From DASWJZ01 sp963720705 (GTDB taxonomy: Bacteria; Pseudomonadota; Alphaproteobacteria; Rhizobiales; Afifellaceae): a DNA stretch of 64,000 nucleotides. Position numbers and translations under genes: made by a program. Positions 7,601-17,554 of the stretch are shown piece after piece. Where the stretch lies: the NCBI GenBank assembly GCA_963720705.1, contig CAVRGJ010000003.1, forward strand, positions 62,001 through 126,000, in the 5' to 3' direction. The stretch's first letter is position 1, and every line of letters starts with the position of its first letter. The notes under the pieces are model-generated. The model searched no databases, had not been told where the DNA came from, and saw only the letters and a list, made by a program, of their open reading frames with translations.

Positions 7601-10600
7601 GTGAACCAACGCATTGCACTTCTTTGTACGGCGTGCCTGCTCGCGCTGCCCGTCACGGGTGTGCGCGCCGAGGTACAAGTGGGCGTCGCGGCTGCCGTGA
7701 ACCAAGCGGCTGAAGGCGAAGCCCCCGGCGCAGGGAAGCGCACCCTCACGCTTGGCGACACAGTCATTCACGACGAGCACATCGCGACCGGGCCGGATGG
7801 CCTGGTCAATATTCTCCTCGTCGACGGCACGTCGTTCACCGTCGGCGCCAATTCCGACCTGACCATCGACAGCTTCGTCTACGACCCGAACGCCGGAACC
7901 GCGAAGGTCGTTGCGACGTTGGCGAAGGGTGCCCTCAGGTTCATCGGCGGACGCACCTCGAAGACTGGCGGCGCCACCATCAACACGCCCGTCGGGACGG
8001 TCGGTATCCGCGGCGGCGTGGGTGACTTCAGCATCGGCGAGGGCGATGGTAGCGGAGGCGTTCCGCAAAACCTCGTCAACTGCGTCTTCGGCAGCTGCAG
8101 CGTCACCGATTCTAACGGCACCGTCACGAACTTCGACCAGGGCCAGTCTGTGTATCCGGACGGCAGCGGCGGCTACACGGTCGTCCCGACAACTCCGGCA
8201 ATGGCCGCCGCCGGCACGAGCCAAGTCGGCAGCGCCGCCGGGAAGACCGGCGGAGCCAGCCAGCAGAAGACGCAGCAGATCAACAGCACGGTCAACAAAG
8301 GCACCGGCGTTACGAACTCGGGCAGCCCGCCGCCCAACAATCCGCCGACCGATCTCACGACCGGCTCACCCGGCACAACCAACAACGTCGTGCAGGACGC
8401 CAATCCGACAATAATCATCCCGAAGCCGATCGTGCCTAATCCCCTCTCCCTTCGGGTTCTGACCTCGCCCGAGGTCTACGAGACGAGCTGGACGTCGATT
8501 CCTTCCGATGAAGAGGACGACCGCCGCCCCGCCGAACTCGGGCTGGTCGGTGGCGACGCCGCGGGCCGCGACCAGAATGTCACCCTGACATTCGCGGCCC
8601 AGCCAAACCATACTGGTTTGTTTGCGGGGTCCGGTGACCTCGCGGAGGCCCCGGTCACCGGCGCCGTCGTGCTGCCCGCTCATCTGGCGTCAGGGTTCCA
8701 TTCGTTCTCGACCAGCGCGGACGCCGTGGCGCCGTTCTCGCCCTTAGGAGCACCGTCAGGCGCCTACTACTTGAACACGGACGGACAGCACGACATCAAC
8801 TTTGCCTTCTTCGAGCTCTTCTACAACGACGGCGAGGGCGCCGCGCCCTTCTACGCGATCGGCGGCAAACCGACCGATTTTCAGATGGTTTTTACCGGCG
8901 AAAGCGTTCGCCGCTACACGTTCACAGAGGATCCCATCCAGGGCGTCCCGGTGCCGTTCTTCCGGTCTGGCCTGATCGACGATTTCTCCGGCGCCGCGAT
9001 CAGCGACATCTATGTCGTTAAATCTCCCGATCTCACTAGCGAGGATCCGCAGCACGTTCGGCTGCTGCAGGCGTGGCTGCAGATCAGCGGCACCGGCACG
9101 GACCAGCAGAGCGCGATCGGCGTCACCGCAGGCGATTTCGAGTCAGGAGACGACGGCGGCTACCAGTTAGGCACCGGCCGGCGCGGCAGCTACCGCTCCG
9201 ACGCAACCGACACAGCGACGCTCTTCTATGGGCCCCTGAAATCGCTCGAAGGTCCCGACGGCGGCACCTCGGTTTTCGGCGATAACGGCGAGAACTTCGT
9301 GCTGACCTCCGACGTCACCGGGAACGACCCCTTCGGCGACAATTCCATCAACGACGGCGCGAATTTCAGCACCGTCCACGTCGCCAATCTGGTCAACGAG
9401 ACAGCACAGAGCCCTACGCAATCGGATCACACACTCTTCGGATTCACGTCCGGCATGGTGGAAGAGACGCGGGCGGAGCACAACGGCGTGACCGTCAGCT
9501 CGATGTTCAGCGGGCTTCCGGACCTCAACGACGAAGGCGGTCCGGTGGCAGGGTTCCGTATCCAGTTTCACGCCGACGGCAACAATCTCGGCGGCGACCT
9601 CACGGTCGAGGACCAGTTCGACACGTCAGCGCAGCAATCGCTGCACCTCTCCTTCGGCGACGGCTACGATCACCAGCCGGGCGATCCGGGCGGCTCGTCC
9701 GTCTACCTCGACGACACCCTCTTCGCCGCGGATACGCAGGGCCCCGACGAGGACGGCCTTTTCCCAGCGCTCTTATGCGACGAAGGACAACGACAGCACG
9801 CTCGTCTATTTGGACCGGCGAGTTTCCCGTCACCTTCATCGTGTCGAGCGGCGCCGTGGACCTCGGCCCGAATCCTGCCTTCATGGGCGGCACGGAAATT
9901 TGCACGTGCAGCTTCCTCGAATGGGGCTGGTGGGGCGCCCAGCCGCGGCTCGCACTCGAAGTCAGCCCGGACCAGGAATTCCTAACCCAGTCGATCCACC
10001 TCGGCACATGGGTGGCGGGCGACATCGTCGACAGCTACATTTCGACCTCCCCCTCACTGGCGACGCGACATATACCGGCTTTGCCATCGGCACCGTTCTC
10101 ACCGTCGACCCAAACGACGGCTGGATGGGACCCGCGTGACCCGATCCTCTCGCAATATATTGCCGGCGGCGGCGTCAGCCTCACATGGCACTTCGGCGAG
10201 CGCACCGGCGAGATCGCCTTTGACTTCGACGGCAAGACCTTCGGCGGCATCGTCAGCGATCCGGGTTCCTCCGGCGCGCTTTTCGCGGGCGACCTCTCCG
10301 GCGATCAGCTCTCTGGCAGCGTCAACGGCGCTTTCGTCAGCAGCTCGACGACGACCGATGCCGGCTTCATCGGCGATTTCGGCATCTATGGCGAGAACTA
10401 CTCGGCTACCGGCATCATTGTCGGTGAGAAGAACCTGTCGGCCGACCCGACCGAACTCAACGCAATCTCTTTCCCCATGCGCGTACTGACGTCGGGCGGC
10501 GATTACACGCCCTATGGGAGTAGTCAAACCACGGTCGCCAATTCGACCAGCGCCGGGCTGGTGGGCAACGGTTCGCTTGGCGGCGAGGACGGCAAGGACG

Positions 10601-13391
10601 ACACCGTCCAGGCGACTCTCGGCACCCTTTCGCTTGATTCCCCTGGCGTGATCTCGGCGGACGCCACCTTCAACTTTGGCGGGACGGAATTCACGCTTCC
10701 GTTCGAACTGACCAACACTTCTTCCTCGCAGGCGATCAACGAGACCTTCGTCGGAGAAGAGACGACGACGACCGTAACCGGCACGGCTTATTTCGGTCCG
10801 GGCGAGTTTGCGGCGTATCTGACTAGCTACGACGATGGGGACGGCGCGAAATTGGCCTACGCCGTGAGCGGTATCCCCACGACGATTCTCCCGCAGGGCG
10901 GAACCGGTGTTTTCGAAGGCGGCGGCGTGCGCGCTTACGCGCTGAGCGAAGATCCGGTCCAGCAAATTCCTGTGCCGTTCATGCGGGATATCTCGGCCTT
11001 TAGTTACGACGACGCTGGTGAGGGAGGCCCTGCGAACTATGTCTCGACGCCGCTCTACGTCGTGAACGAGCATGCGGGTGGCGAGACCAACTTCGCTCCG
11101 CATGTCCTGCAGACATGGCTTACGATCGAGGGAAGCGGCGCAGAACAAGTGAGCGGCATCGGCGTCGAAGTCGCGACGATTTACGACGATCCGGGCGACG
11201 GCATCGGCTTCGGAATAAACGCCGGGCGCCGCGGCAGTTTCCGTGCCAATGCCGAATACGGTTCGTCGACGCTGGGTGGCGCCTATTCCACGCTCGGCGG
11301 CCCCAACGACGGCGCCAACCAGTTCTTCGGGCCGAACGCCGAGAACTTCCTGGTCGGCACCGGCGGCTTCTCGAATGGAGACACCGCGCCAAACGTGCCG
11401 GGGGTCATTGGCGACTACTCGTTGGACTCCAATGCGGACGCGGGCGTTGAGTACGGAACGGTGCACGTCGCCACGCTGGAAGACACTCCGACGGGTGTCG
11501 GCGAGGACCGTACCGAACGGTTGGGGCTCACGGGCTTTACCGCGGGTCTTGTGGACGTTGCCTACCAGGGCGGCTGCTCCGCCCCCAACGAGGGTTGCAG
11601 TTCCTGGGATCTCACGCAGGCGCTCGCGAAGGGTGGGCCGCAGGACCATCAGGGCATCGCCTTGAATCTCGACCCGAGCAACGACCGCTTGGGCGGCACT
11701 CTGGTCATCAACGGCGTGACGCCGGAGGGAAGCGGCTCGCTGACGCTCGAGTTCGGCAAGAGCCCTGGCCAGGATGGACGGCGAAGGCAAGTCCACCTTC
11801 GTCGACGACAACATCTACGCAGCGCGTGAATCCGCGTTCCCGGCCCACACCACGGCGGTTGTCGACGGGAATACGATTTATCAGCGTGTCGACGACCAGG
11901 CCAATACCTACGTCGTCTCCTCGGGCGCCGTGGCGCTTTACGATCCCGCCTTCATGGGCGGCGCGGCGTTCTGCCAGCAGTGCGACTTCATCGAGTGGGG
12001 CTGGTGGGGCACCACCGTCAGGTTTGCTGATCCCACGAACCCGAACGACAGCATCTTCATGGCGACGCATCTCGGCACGTGGGTCGCGGGCGACATCACG
12101 CCCGGGTACAACGTGCTGCCCGAGCTCGGCGAGGCTACCTATTCCGGCCATGCAGTCGGCACCGTCGTCGCCAGCATCGGCGAAGGCACCACGGTGCAGT
12201 ACGTCGCCGGCGGCGATTTCGACCTCACCTGGGATTTCGGCAGCCGCACCGGCCTGTTGGCCATCAACAACTTCGACGGTCGCGATTTCGGCGGCGCGGT
12301 AGCCGACAACGGCGCCGACTTCGCGGGCTTTAGCGGTGACCTCTTCGGTTCGGGGCTGACCGGCTCTGCCGAAGGCGCTTTCGTCAACAACGGCGACACC
12401 CTCGGCGCCGGCGTGATCGGCAATTTCGGCGTCGCCAGCGAGTTCTTACTCGGCGACCGGCATCTTCCTCGGCGCGAACGTGCCCCTGCCCGCCTCGGTC
12501 GGCCAGAGCCTCACGTCACTGACCGGCTTTGCCGCCGGCTTCGTCGATGCAGAAGTGGACGGCTCGCCGAGCCCGGTCTCACCGATCGCGATGCAGGGCA
12601 GCATCGATCTAAACTTCACGGCCGGGGCGCCTGGCACCGTGAGCGGCTCGGTTTTGGTCGCCAATGGGGATACCGCGCTCTCCGCAGACTTCGGCGGCTC
12701 TGGTTCGTCTGTCTATGTTGACGACGATATCTTCGCGGCCGTGGCGGGCGACGAATCGGATGCAGCGGTGACGCTTGAGGAGACTGTGCACCAGGAGTCG
12801 GGAAAGCCCTCGACCTACGTTGTCTCGGCGAACGCGGTCTCACACCCGAACGTTTCCGCTCCCGACGCCAACTGCACGGACTGCAGTTTCATGAAGTGGG
12901 GCTGGTGGGGTACGGAGGTCAAAGGAAACACCGGCGGTTCCGAACCGCAAGACGTCCGCGCGTCCGCCCACCTCGGCACGTGGGTCGCCGGCAATATGCC
13001 CGACCCGTCCGACCTGCCGACGACGGGCAGCGCAGAATACGACGGCGGCGCGATCGGCACGGTGAACAATGCGGGCGCCCAATACGCGGCCTCCGGCGAT
13101 ATGCACATGGACTGGAACTTCGGCACCCAGACGGGAGACTGGAACGTATCGAACTTCGACGGGAAGACCTTCGGCGCGAGCGACGTCACCAGTCTCGCCG
13201 AGACGTCGACGTTCTCTGGAGCGGTCGACACGGGCGATGCCACGGGAACCATGAGCGGCGCATTCGCGTCGAACGGCGCCGACGCGAGCGCGGCGCCTGC
13301 CGGTGTCATGGGCAGCTTCGGCGTGACCGACGGTGGGGACTGGTCTGCGACCGGCACCTTTATGGGCGAAGTTGCTTCTCCCGAAAACTGA
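7601..13391 (+). CDS. Giant exported FecR-domain protein with repeated A modules and TbpB-like B barrels; six frameshifts in this sequence
   Basis: The gene starts at GTG 7601 behind GGGGGAA. Order of parts: signal peptide (residues 1-23, ending GVRA-E), FecR domain (about 45-150), a Gln/Thr/Asn/Pro-rich linker (about 205-285), then A1-B1-A2-B2-B3. B modules have a cysteine pair before WGWWG, HLGTWVAG, a FDGKTFGG-like strand, repeated G-LSG-SVNGAF strands and SATGIIVGE at the end, much like TbpB-type lipobarrels. The frame shifts at 9759-9762, 9815-9816, 10049-10053, about 10127-10133, 11772-11773 and 12446-12447. Five need removal of one base and one needs addition of one. With those edits the length is 5,787 bases, a 1,928-residue protein. 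It is probably the surface cargo of the upstream barrel protein; no lipobox is clear. A decayed gene is the alternative. Confidence 0.72.
8453..9468 (+). repeat. Protein-level repeat, module A1
   Basis: This module runs from RVLTSPEVYETSW to GFTSGMVEE. It shares with A2 the stretches EDPIQGVPVPF, LQAWLQISGTG, GRRGSYR, GENFVL and STVHVANL. I do not recognise the fold. Confidence 0.7.
9690..10432 (+). repeat. Protein-level repeat, barrel module B1
   Basis: The module runs from SSVYLDDTLFAAD to SATGIIVGEK. It contains ICTCSFLEWGWWG, HLGTWVAGD, GDATYTGFAIGTV (readable only after correcting the frame) and FDFDGKTFGG. Four of the six frameshifts of the gene fall here. Confidence 0.7.
10480..11557 (+). 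repeat. Protein-level repeat, module A2
   Basis: The second A module runs from RVLTSGGDYTPYG to GFTAGLVD. Matching A1 are EDPVQQIPVPF, LQTWLTIEGSG, GRRGSFR, AENFLVGTG and GTVHVATL. The reading frame is intact through the module. Confidence 0.7.
11787..12480 (+). repeat. Protein-level repeat, barrel module B2
   Basis: The module runs from STFVDDNIYAARE to SATGIFLGAN. It has CQQCDFIEWGWWG, HLGTWVAGDI, GEATYSGHAVGTV and FDGRDFGG. One extra T at 12446-12447 breaks the frame just before SATGIFLG. Confidence 0.7.
12695..13388 (+). repeat. Protein-level repeat, barrel module B3 (C-terminal)
   Basis: The last module runs from SSVYVDDDIFAAV to the end of the protein. It has CTDCSFMKWGWWG, HLGTWVAGN, GSAEYDGGAIGTV, FDGKTFGAS and DWSATGTFMGE. 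Only a short spacer separates it from B2, with no full A module between. Confidence 0.7.
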
Positions 13392-13539
13392 GCCGGTTCG
13401 ATCTCGACAGCCGGTCCGCCCTCGCGTCCGTAAACGCGCCCTTAACTCTCAAAGCGAATTTGCGCGGACTTTAATCCTTTCGACGCCGCGCGCGCACTAA
13501 ATCTCCCCCCAAAGCGACAACGAGTTCGGGGAAGCTATC

Positions 13540-14865
13540 GTGCGGCGTCTGTTCGATTTTTGGCGCGACCAACGCGGCAACACGGCACTGATCTTCGGCC
13601 TGGCCATCGTGCCGCTTCTGGCGCTCGGTGGCGGAGCGGTCGACTTCGCGCAGCGTGAAAGAGTTCACGGCGAGATGCAAAGCGCGTCCGACACGGCCGC
13701 GCTTGCCGCCGCCCGGATCGTCCAAGACGGCCTCATGAAGCGCGAGAGCGATTGGAGCGCGCTGCAGGCCGAGGCGGTGTCGACCGCGACCAAGTTCATC
13801 ACGGCGGCGTTGACTGATCTCACCGGCGACGCGCCGAGCATCGACATTCAGGTGACGCAAACCGCCGTCACCATCACCACGCACTACGACATGAAGACCG
13901 CGTTCCTCGGCGTCATCGGCCTGAACACGCTCCCGGCGTCGACCTTTGCCGAGGTGGACATGCCCGACCCGATCCTGGTGGAGATCACGCTCGTCCTCGA
14001 CTACTCGCTGTCGATGAACCAGAACAGCAAATACACGCGCATGACGACCGCGGCGCGCGACTTCATTGCCAAGGTCGCGGCTAACCGTGCCGACCGCACG
14101 AAGATCGGCATCATCCCCTTCTCCGAGTTCGTCTACGCCGATGTGGCCGACACCGACGTGCGTGCGCCCGATACCAGCGGCGGACATCCCTGGGACGGCG
14201 GCTCGACGTGGGACGGAAGCTCAAGCTGGAGCGGCGGCTCGTCGACGTCGACCGGCACCGCAACAGCGAAGTGCCTCCTGAATCGTGACTACCCGTACTC
14301 GGTGACCAACGAGACGCCGGTCGGCGCGACCGCGAGCAAATGGGAGCAAGCGGACCCCACCAGCTCTCGCTGCAAAGCCTATGAGGACGGCGGGCTCAAG
14401 GCGCGCGACCTGACCGACGACTTCACCGGGTTGAGCAATGCGCTCTCCGGCATGCACCCGGTCGGCTGGACCAACATCTCGCTTGCCACCGAGATGGGCT
14501 ACCACATGCTTTCGCCGAACGAGCCGTTCGAAACCGCGCGCGACTTCTCCGATCCCTACGTGCGCAAGATACTGGTCTTGCTGACCGACGGCGTACAGAC
14601 GATCGAGGCGATGGGTCCGACCGGCGAGGTTTCGATCGACGGCGCCAACCACACCACTGCGGAGCTTTGCGAGAACGTCAAGGCGGACGACATCTCCCTC
14701 TACACGATCGCCTATGACGTCGATGACACGTCGGTTTACGATCTGCTTTCCGCCTGCGCCTCCGGACCGGGCGCCTATTTCGAGGTGCACGATTCGTCCG
14801 GCATCGGCGCGGTCTTCGACGCGATCTATGACCAGATCGCGGAGTCGGCGTGGTTGAGCCGCTGA
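13540..14865 (+). CDS. TadG-like protein with von Willebrand factor A domain
   Basis: The 441-residue protein starts at GTG 13540 behind GGGGAAG. The N-terminus (RRLFDFWRDQRGNTALIFGLAIVPLLALGGG, split here as a basic stretch followed by a membrane helix) is the TadE/TadG type seen in Flp/Tad pilus loci. A VWA domain follows with the metal-ion site LDYSLSMNQ (DxSxS), a later T of the site in LLTDGVQT, and an inserted Gly/Ser/Trp-rich stretch at about residues 215-245. Such proteins are thought to help assemble or anchor Tad pili, but no other tad gene lies in the window. The C-terminus matches the end of a VWA fold (VFDAIYDQIAES). Confidence 0.85.
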   Translation: MRRLFDFWRDQRGNTALIFGLAIVPLLALGGGAVDFAQRERVHGEMQSASDTAALAAARIVQDGLMKRESDWSALQAEAVSTATKFITAALTDLTGDAPSIDIQVTQTAVTITTHYDMKTAFLGVIGLNTLPASTFAEVDMPDPILVEITLVLDYSLSMNQNSKYTRMTTAARDFIAKVAANRADRTKIGIIPFSEFVYADVADTDVRAPDTSGGHPWDGGSTWDGSSSWSGGSSTSTGTATAKCLLNRDYPYSVTNETPVGATASKWEQADPTSSRCKAYEDGGLKARDLTDDFTGLSNALSGMHPVGWTNISLATEMGYHMLSPNEPFETARDFSDPYVRKILVLLTDGVQTIEAMGPTGEVSIDGANHTTAELCENVKADDISLYTIAYDVDDTSVYDLLSACASGPGAYFEVHDSSGIGAVFDAIYDQIAESAWLSR

Positions 14866-14874
14866 CGCGTCGGG

Positions 14875-17208
14875 TTAGCCTAGATCGGCGTAGCGAAGCC
14901 TGAGCGCATTGGTGATGACGCTGACGGAAGAAAGCGCCATCGCCGCCGCCGCCACGACCGGCGAAAGCAGAAGCCCGAACACCGGATAGAGCACGCCCGC
15001 GGCGATCGGCACGCCGGCGGAATTGTAGACGAAGGCGAAGACGAGGTTCTGCCGGATGTTGCGCATCGTCGCCTCCGACAGCCGCCGCGCCTTCAGGATC
15101 CCGGCGAGGTCACCCTTCACCAGCGTCACCGACGCGGCCTCGATCGCGATATCGGTGCCTGTCCCCATCGCGATTCCGATGTCGGCCGCGGCAAGCGCCG
15201 GCGCGTCGTTGACGCCGTCGCCGGCCATCGCGACGACGTGTCCCTCGCCGCGGATGCGCCGTACGACCTCGCTCTTGCGCTCCGGCAGAACTTCCGCCTC
15301 GACCTCGTCAATTCTGAGCCGCCGCGCAATCGCTTCGGCGGTCGTGCGGTTGTCGCCGGTCAGCATGACGACCCGCACGCCCTGGCGTTTCAAGGCCGCG
15401 ATCACCTCCGCGCTCCCCGGCTTGATGGGATCGGCAATGCCGATGGCGCCAACCACCCTGCGGTCGACGGCAACGAAGATCGCCGTTGCGCCGTCCTTGC
15501 GGAGCGCTTCGGCTTCCGCCTCGCGCGGACCCGCGTCGATGCCGTTCTCGCCAAGGTAGGCGGCGTTGCCGATATGGACAGATCTTCCCTCGACCCGGGC
15601 GACGGCTCCCTTCCCCGTCGGCGAGTCAAACTCGGTCGCCGGGCGGAGGTCGATCCCGCGCTTCTCCGCTGCTTCGACGATCGCGCGGGCGAGCGGGTGC
15701 TCGCTGAGCCGCTCCACGCTCGCGGCGAAGCTCAAAACCTCGTTCTCGTCGACGCCCGCGACGGGAAGGATATCCGTGACCGTCGGCCGGCCCTCGGTCA
15801 GCGTGCCGGTCTTGTCGACGATCAGCGTGTCGACGCGCTCCATGCGCTCAAGCGCTTCAGCGTCGCGGATCAAGACGCCGGAGCGTGCACCATGGCCGAC
15901 CCCGACCATGATCGACATCGGAGTCGCCAGGCCGAGCGCGCAGGGACAGGCGATGATGAGGACGGCAACCGCCGCCACGAGCCCGTAGGCGAGGCGCGGC
16001 GCCGGCCCGAACGCCGCCCATGACGCAAAGGCGATGATCGCGACGGCGATGACCGTCGGCACGAAAAAGGCCGACACCTGGTCTGCGAGACGCTGGATCG
16101 GTGCGCGGCTCCTCTGTGCGTCGGCGACGAGCTGGACGATGCGCTGAAGCAGTGTGTCGCTTCCGACCTTCTCGGCGCGCATGACGACGCTGCCGGTCTG
16201 GTTAATCGTACCGCCAAGAATCTTGGCGCCGGCGGCCTTGGTGACCGGCATCGACTCGCCCGTCACCATGGATTCGTCGACGGCGCTCGCTCCCTCCACG
16301 ACAATGCCGTCGACCGGCACGCTCTCACCTGGCCTGACGCGCAGTCGGTCGCCGACCACGACCTCGGCAAGCGGCACCTCCTCCTCCCCGCCGCCGGTCA
16401 GAAGCCGCCGCGCGGTCTTCGGGGCGAGATCGAGGAGCGCGCGGATTGCGCCGCTTGTCGTGTCGCGGGCACGAAGCTCAAGCACCTGGCCGAGCAGCAC
16501 CAGAACCGTGATCATCGCCGCCGCTTCGAAGTAGACGGCGACCGTCCCGTGCGTTCCGCGGAATGCCGGCGGGAAAAGCCCGGGCGCGAAGGTCGCGACG
16601 ACGCTGTAGAGCCAGGCGACGCCCGTTCCCATCGCGATCAGGGTGAACATGTTGAGATTGCGTGTGACGAGCGAGCGCCATCCGCGCGCAAAAAACGGCG
16701 CGCCGGCCCAAAGCACCACCGGCGTCGCAAAGGCGAGCTCGATCCAGTTGGAGAGCCTTGGCGCGATAATATGACTGAAATCGAAGAAATGGCCGCCCAT
16801 TTCGAGCGCCACGACGGGGATCGCGAGCGCCAGCCCGATCCAGAGCCGGCGCTTCATGTCGATCAGCTCAAGGTTCGGACCGCTCTCAGTCGTTGCCGTC
16901 GCGGGCTCAAGCGCCATGCCGCAGATCGGACAGGCACCCGGCCCGACCTGGCGGATCTCGGGGTGCATCGGGCAGGTGTAGATCACGCCATCAGGCGCCG
17001 GCGTAGGCTTGGTTTCAGCCGGCGCGAGATAGCGCTCCGGGTCGGCGAGGAACTTCTCGCGACAGCCGCCGCAGCAGAAGACATACTTCGCGCCCCGATG
17101 CTCGGCCGAATGCCGGGCGGTGCGCGGGTCGACCTGCATGCCGCAAACGGGATCTTTCGCTTTCGCCGCACGCGCGTGGGTCTCGTGCGTGTGTTCCATC
17201 GCTTCCAT
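14875..17208 (-). CDS. copA: Copper-translocating P1B-type ATPase
   Basis: The protein exports Cu(I) from the cytoplasm at the cost of ATP. In order it has a YHS domain (DPVCGMQVDP, FCCGGC), a second metal-binding motif (YTCPMHPEI...CPICGMAL), membrane helices, the actuator TGES, the translocation motif CPC in ACPCALG, the phosphorylation site DKTGTLT, HP (SEHPLA), and GDGVNDAPAL. It lacks the classic N-terminal GMxCxxC domain. An upstream in-frame ATG at 17238 overlaps the -10 of a MerR-type promoter, so I start at ATG 17208, with ATG 17199 (MEHTHETHA) also possible. The likely regulator, CueR/HmrR, is not in the window. Confidence 0.95.
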   Translation of the reverse strand: MEAMEHTHETHARAAKAKDPVCGMQVDPRTARHSAEHRGAKYVFCCGGCREKFLADPERYLAPAETKPTPAPDGVIYTCPMHPEIRQVGPGACPICGMALEPATATTESGPNLELIDMKRRLWIGLALAIPVVALEMGGHFFDFSHIIAPRLSNWIELAFATPVVLWAGAPFFARGWRSLVTRNLNMFTLIAMGTGVAWLYSVVATFAPGLFPPAFRGTHGTVAVYFEAAAMITVLVLLGQVLELRARDTTSGAIRALLDLAPKTARRLLTGGGEEEVPLAEVVVGDRLRVRPGESVPVDGIVVEGASAVDESMVTGESMPVTKAAGAKILGGTINQTGSVVMRAEKVGSDTLLQRIVQLVADAQRSRAPIQRLADQVSAFFVPTVIAVAIIAFASWAAFGPAPRLAYGLVAAVAVLIIACPCALGLATPMSIMVGVGHGARSGVLIRDAEALERMERVDTLIVDKTGTLTEGRPTVTDILPVAGVDENEVLSFAASVERLSEHPLARAIVEAAEKRGIDLRPATEFDSPTGKGAVARVEGRSVHIGNAAYLGENGIDAGPREAEAEALRKDGATAIFVAVDRRVVGAIGIADPIKPGSAEVIAALKRQGVRVVMLTGDNRTTAEAIARRLRIDEVEAEVLPERKSEVVRRIRGEGHVVAMAGDGVNDAPALAAADIGIAMGTGTDIAIEAASVTLVKGDLAGILKARRLSEATMRNIRQNLVFAFVYNSAGVPIAAGVLYPVFGLLLSPVVAAAAMALSSVSVITNALRLRYADLG

Positions 17209-17235
17209 CGCCGCTTTCGTTGTTCTTGCCTCAGG

Positions 17236-17266
17236 CATGTGGAGGTTCCAGCTACTGGAACGTCAA
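17236..17266 (-). promoter_or_regulatory. MerR-family (CueR/HmrR-type) copper-responsive promoter of copA
   Basis: On the minus strand, TTGACG (17261-17266) and CACATG (17236-17241) are 19 bases apart. The long spacer holds the perfect dyad GTTCCAG-TAG-CTGGAAC (17245-17261). A 19-base spacer with a central dyad is the signature of MerR-family copper promoters, where the activator untwists the DNA. Confidence 0.8.
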
Positions 17267-17380
17267 GAGCAGCTAACCCTATTGCGGGGCATCGCTCTTC
17301 GCCGCGCTTTCGCTCCAATCCGGTCATCAAAGCGGCCAGTCCGGATGTTTCTTGCGGCTTGGGCGGAAGGAGGATCGACG

Positions 17381-17548
17381 ATGAACGAGACCGTCCTTGC
17401 CCTGATGAGCGCGCTGGCGATCTATGGGTTGTCTTCGCTGGCTCTGTCGCGGCCCTACACAGACGCGCGCGACGATCCTTCCGACGTGCAGTCTGAGGAG
17501 ATCGCGGACGTGACTCCGGCGCCACGGCCCGACGACTCGGCCGGCTGA
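17381..17548 (+). CDS. Small single-helix membrane protein
   Basis: A 55-residue reading frame begins at ATG 17381 with a strong ribosome binding site (AAGGAGGA) eight bases upstream. It has one hydrophobic helix (about residues 4-24, MNETVLALMSALAIYGLSSL) and an acidic, proline-containing tail. No family is recognised. Good ribosome binding, a membrane helix and position in the copA divergent region support a real gene. A role in copper handling would be speculation. Confidence 0.6.
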   Translation: MNETVLALMSALAIYGLSSLALSRPYTDARDDPSDVQSEEIADVTPAPRPDDSAG

Positions 17549-17554
17549 GCAAAT

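Noticed and set aside
10099..11814. Minus-strand frame of 571 codons opposite the giant FecR gene
   Set aside because: Arginine/alanine-rich shadow of a GC-rich coding strand; no motif, and the plus strand has repeated modules.
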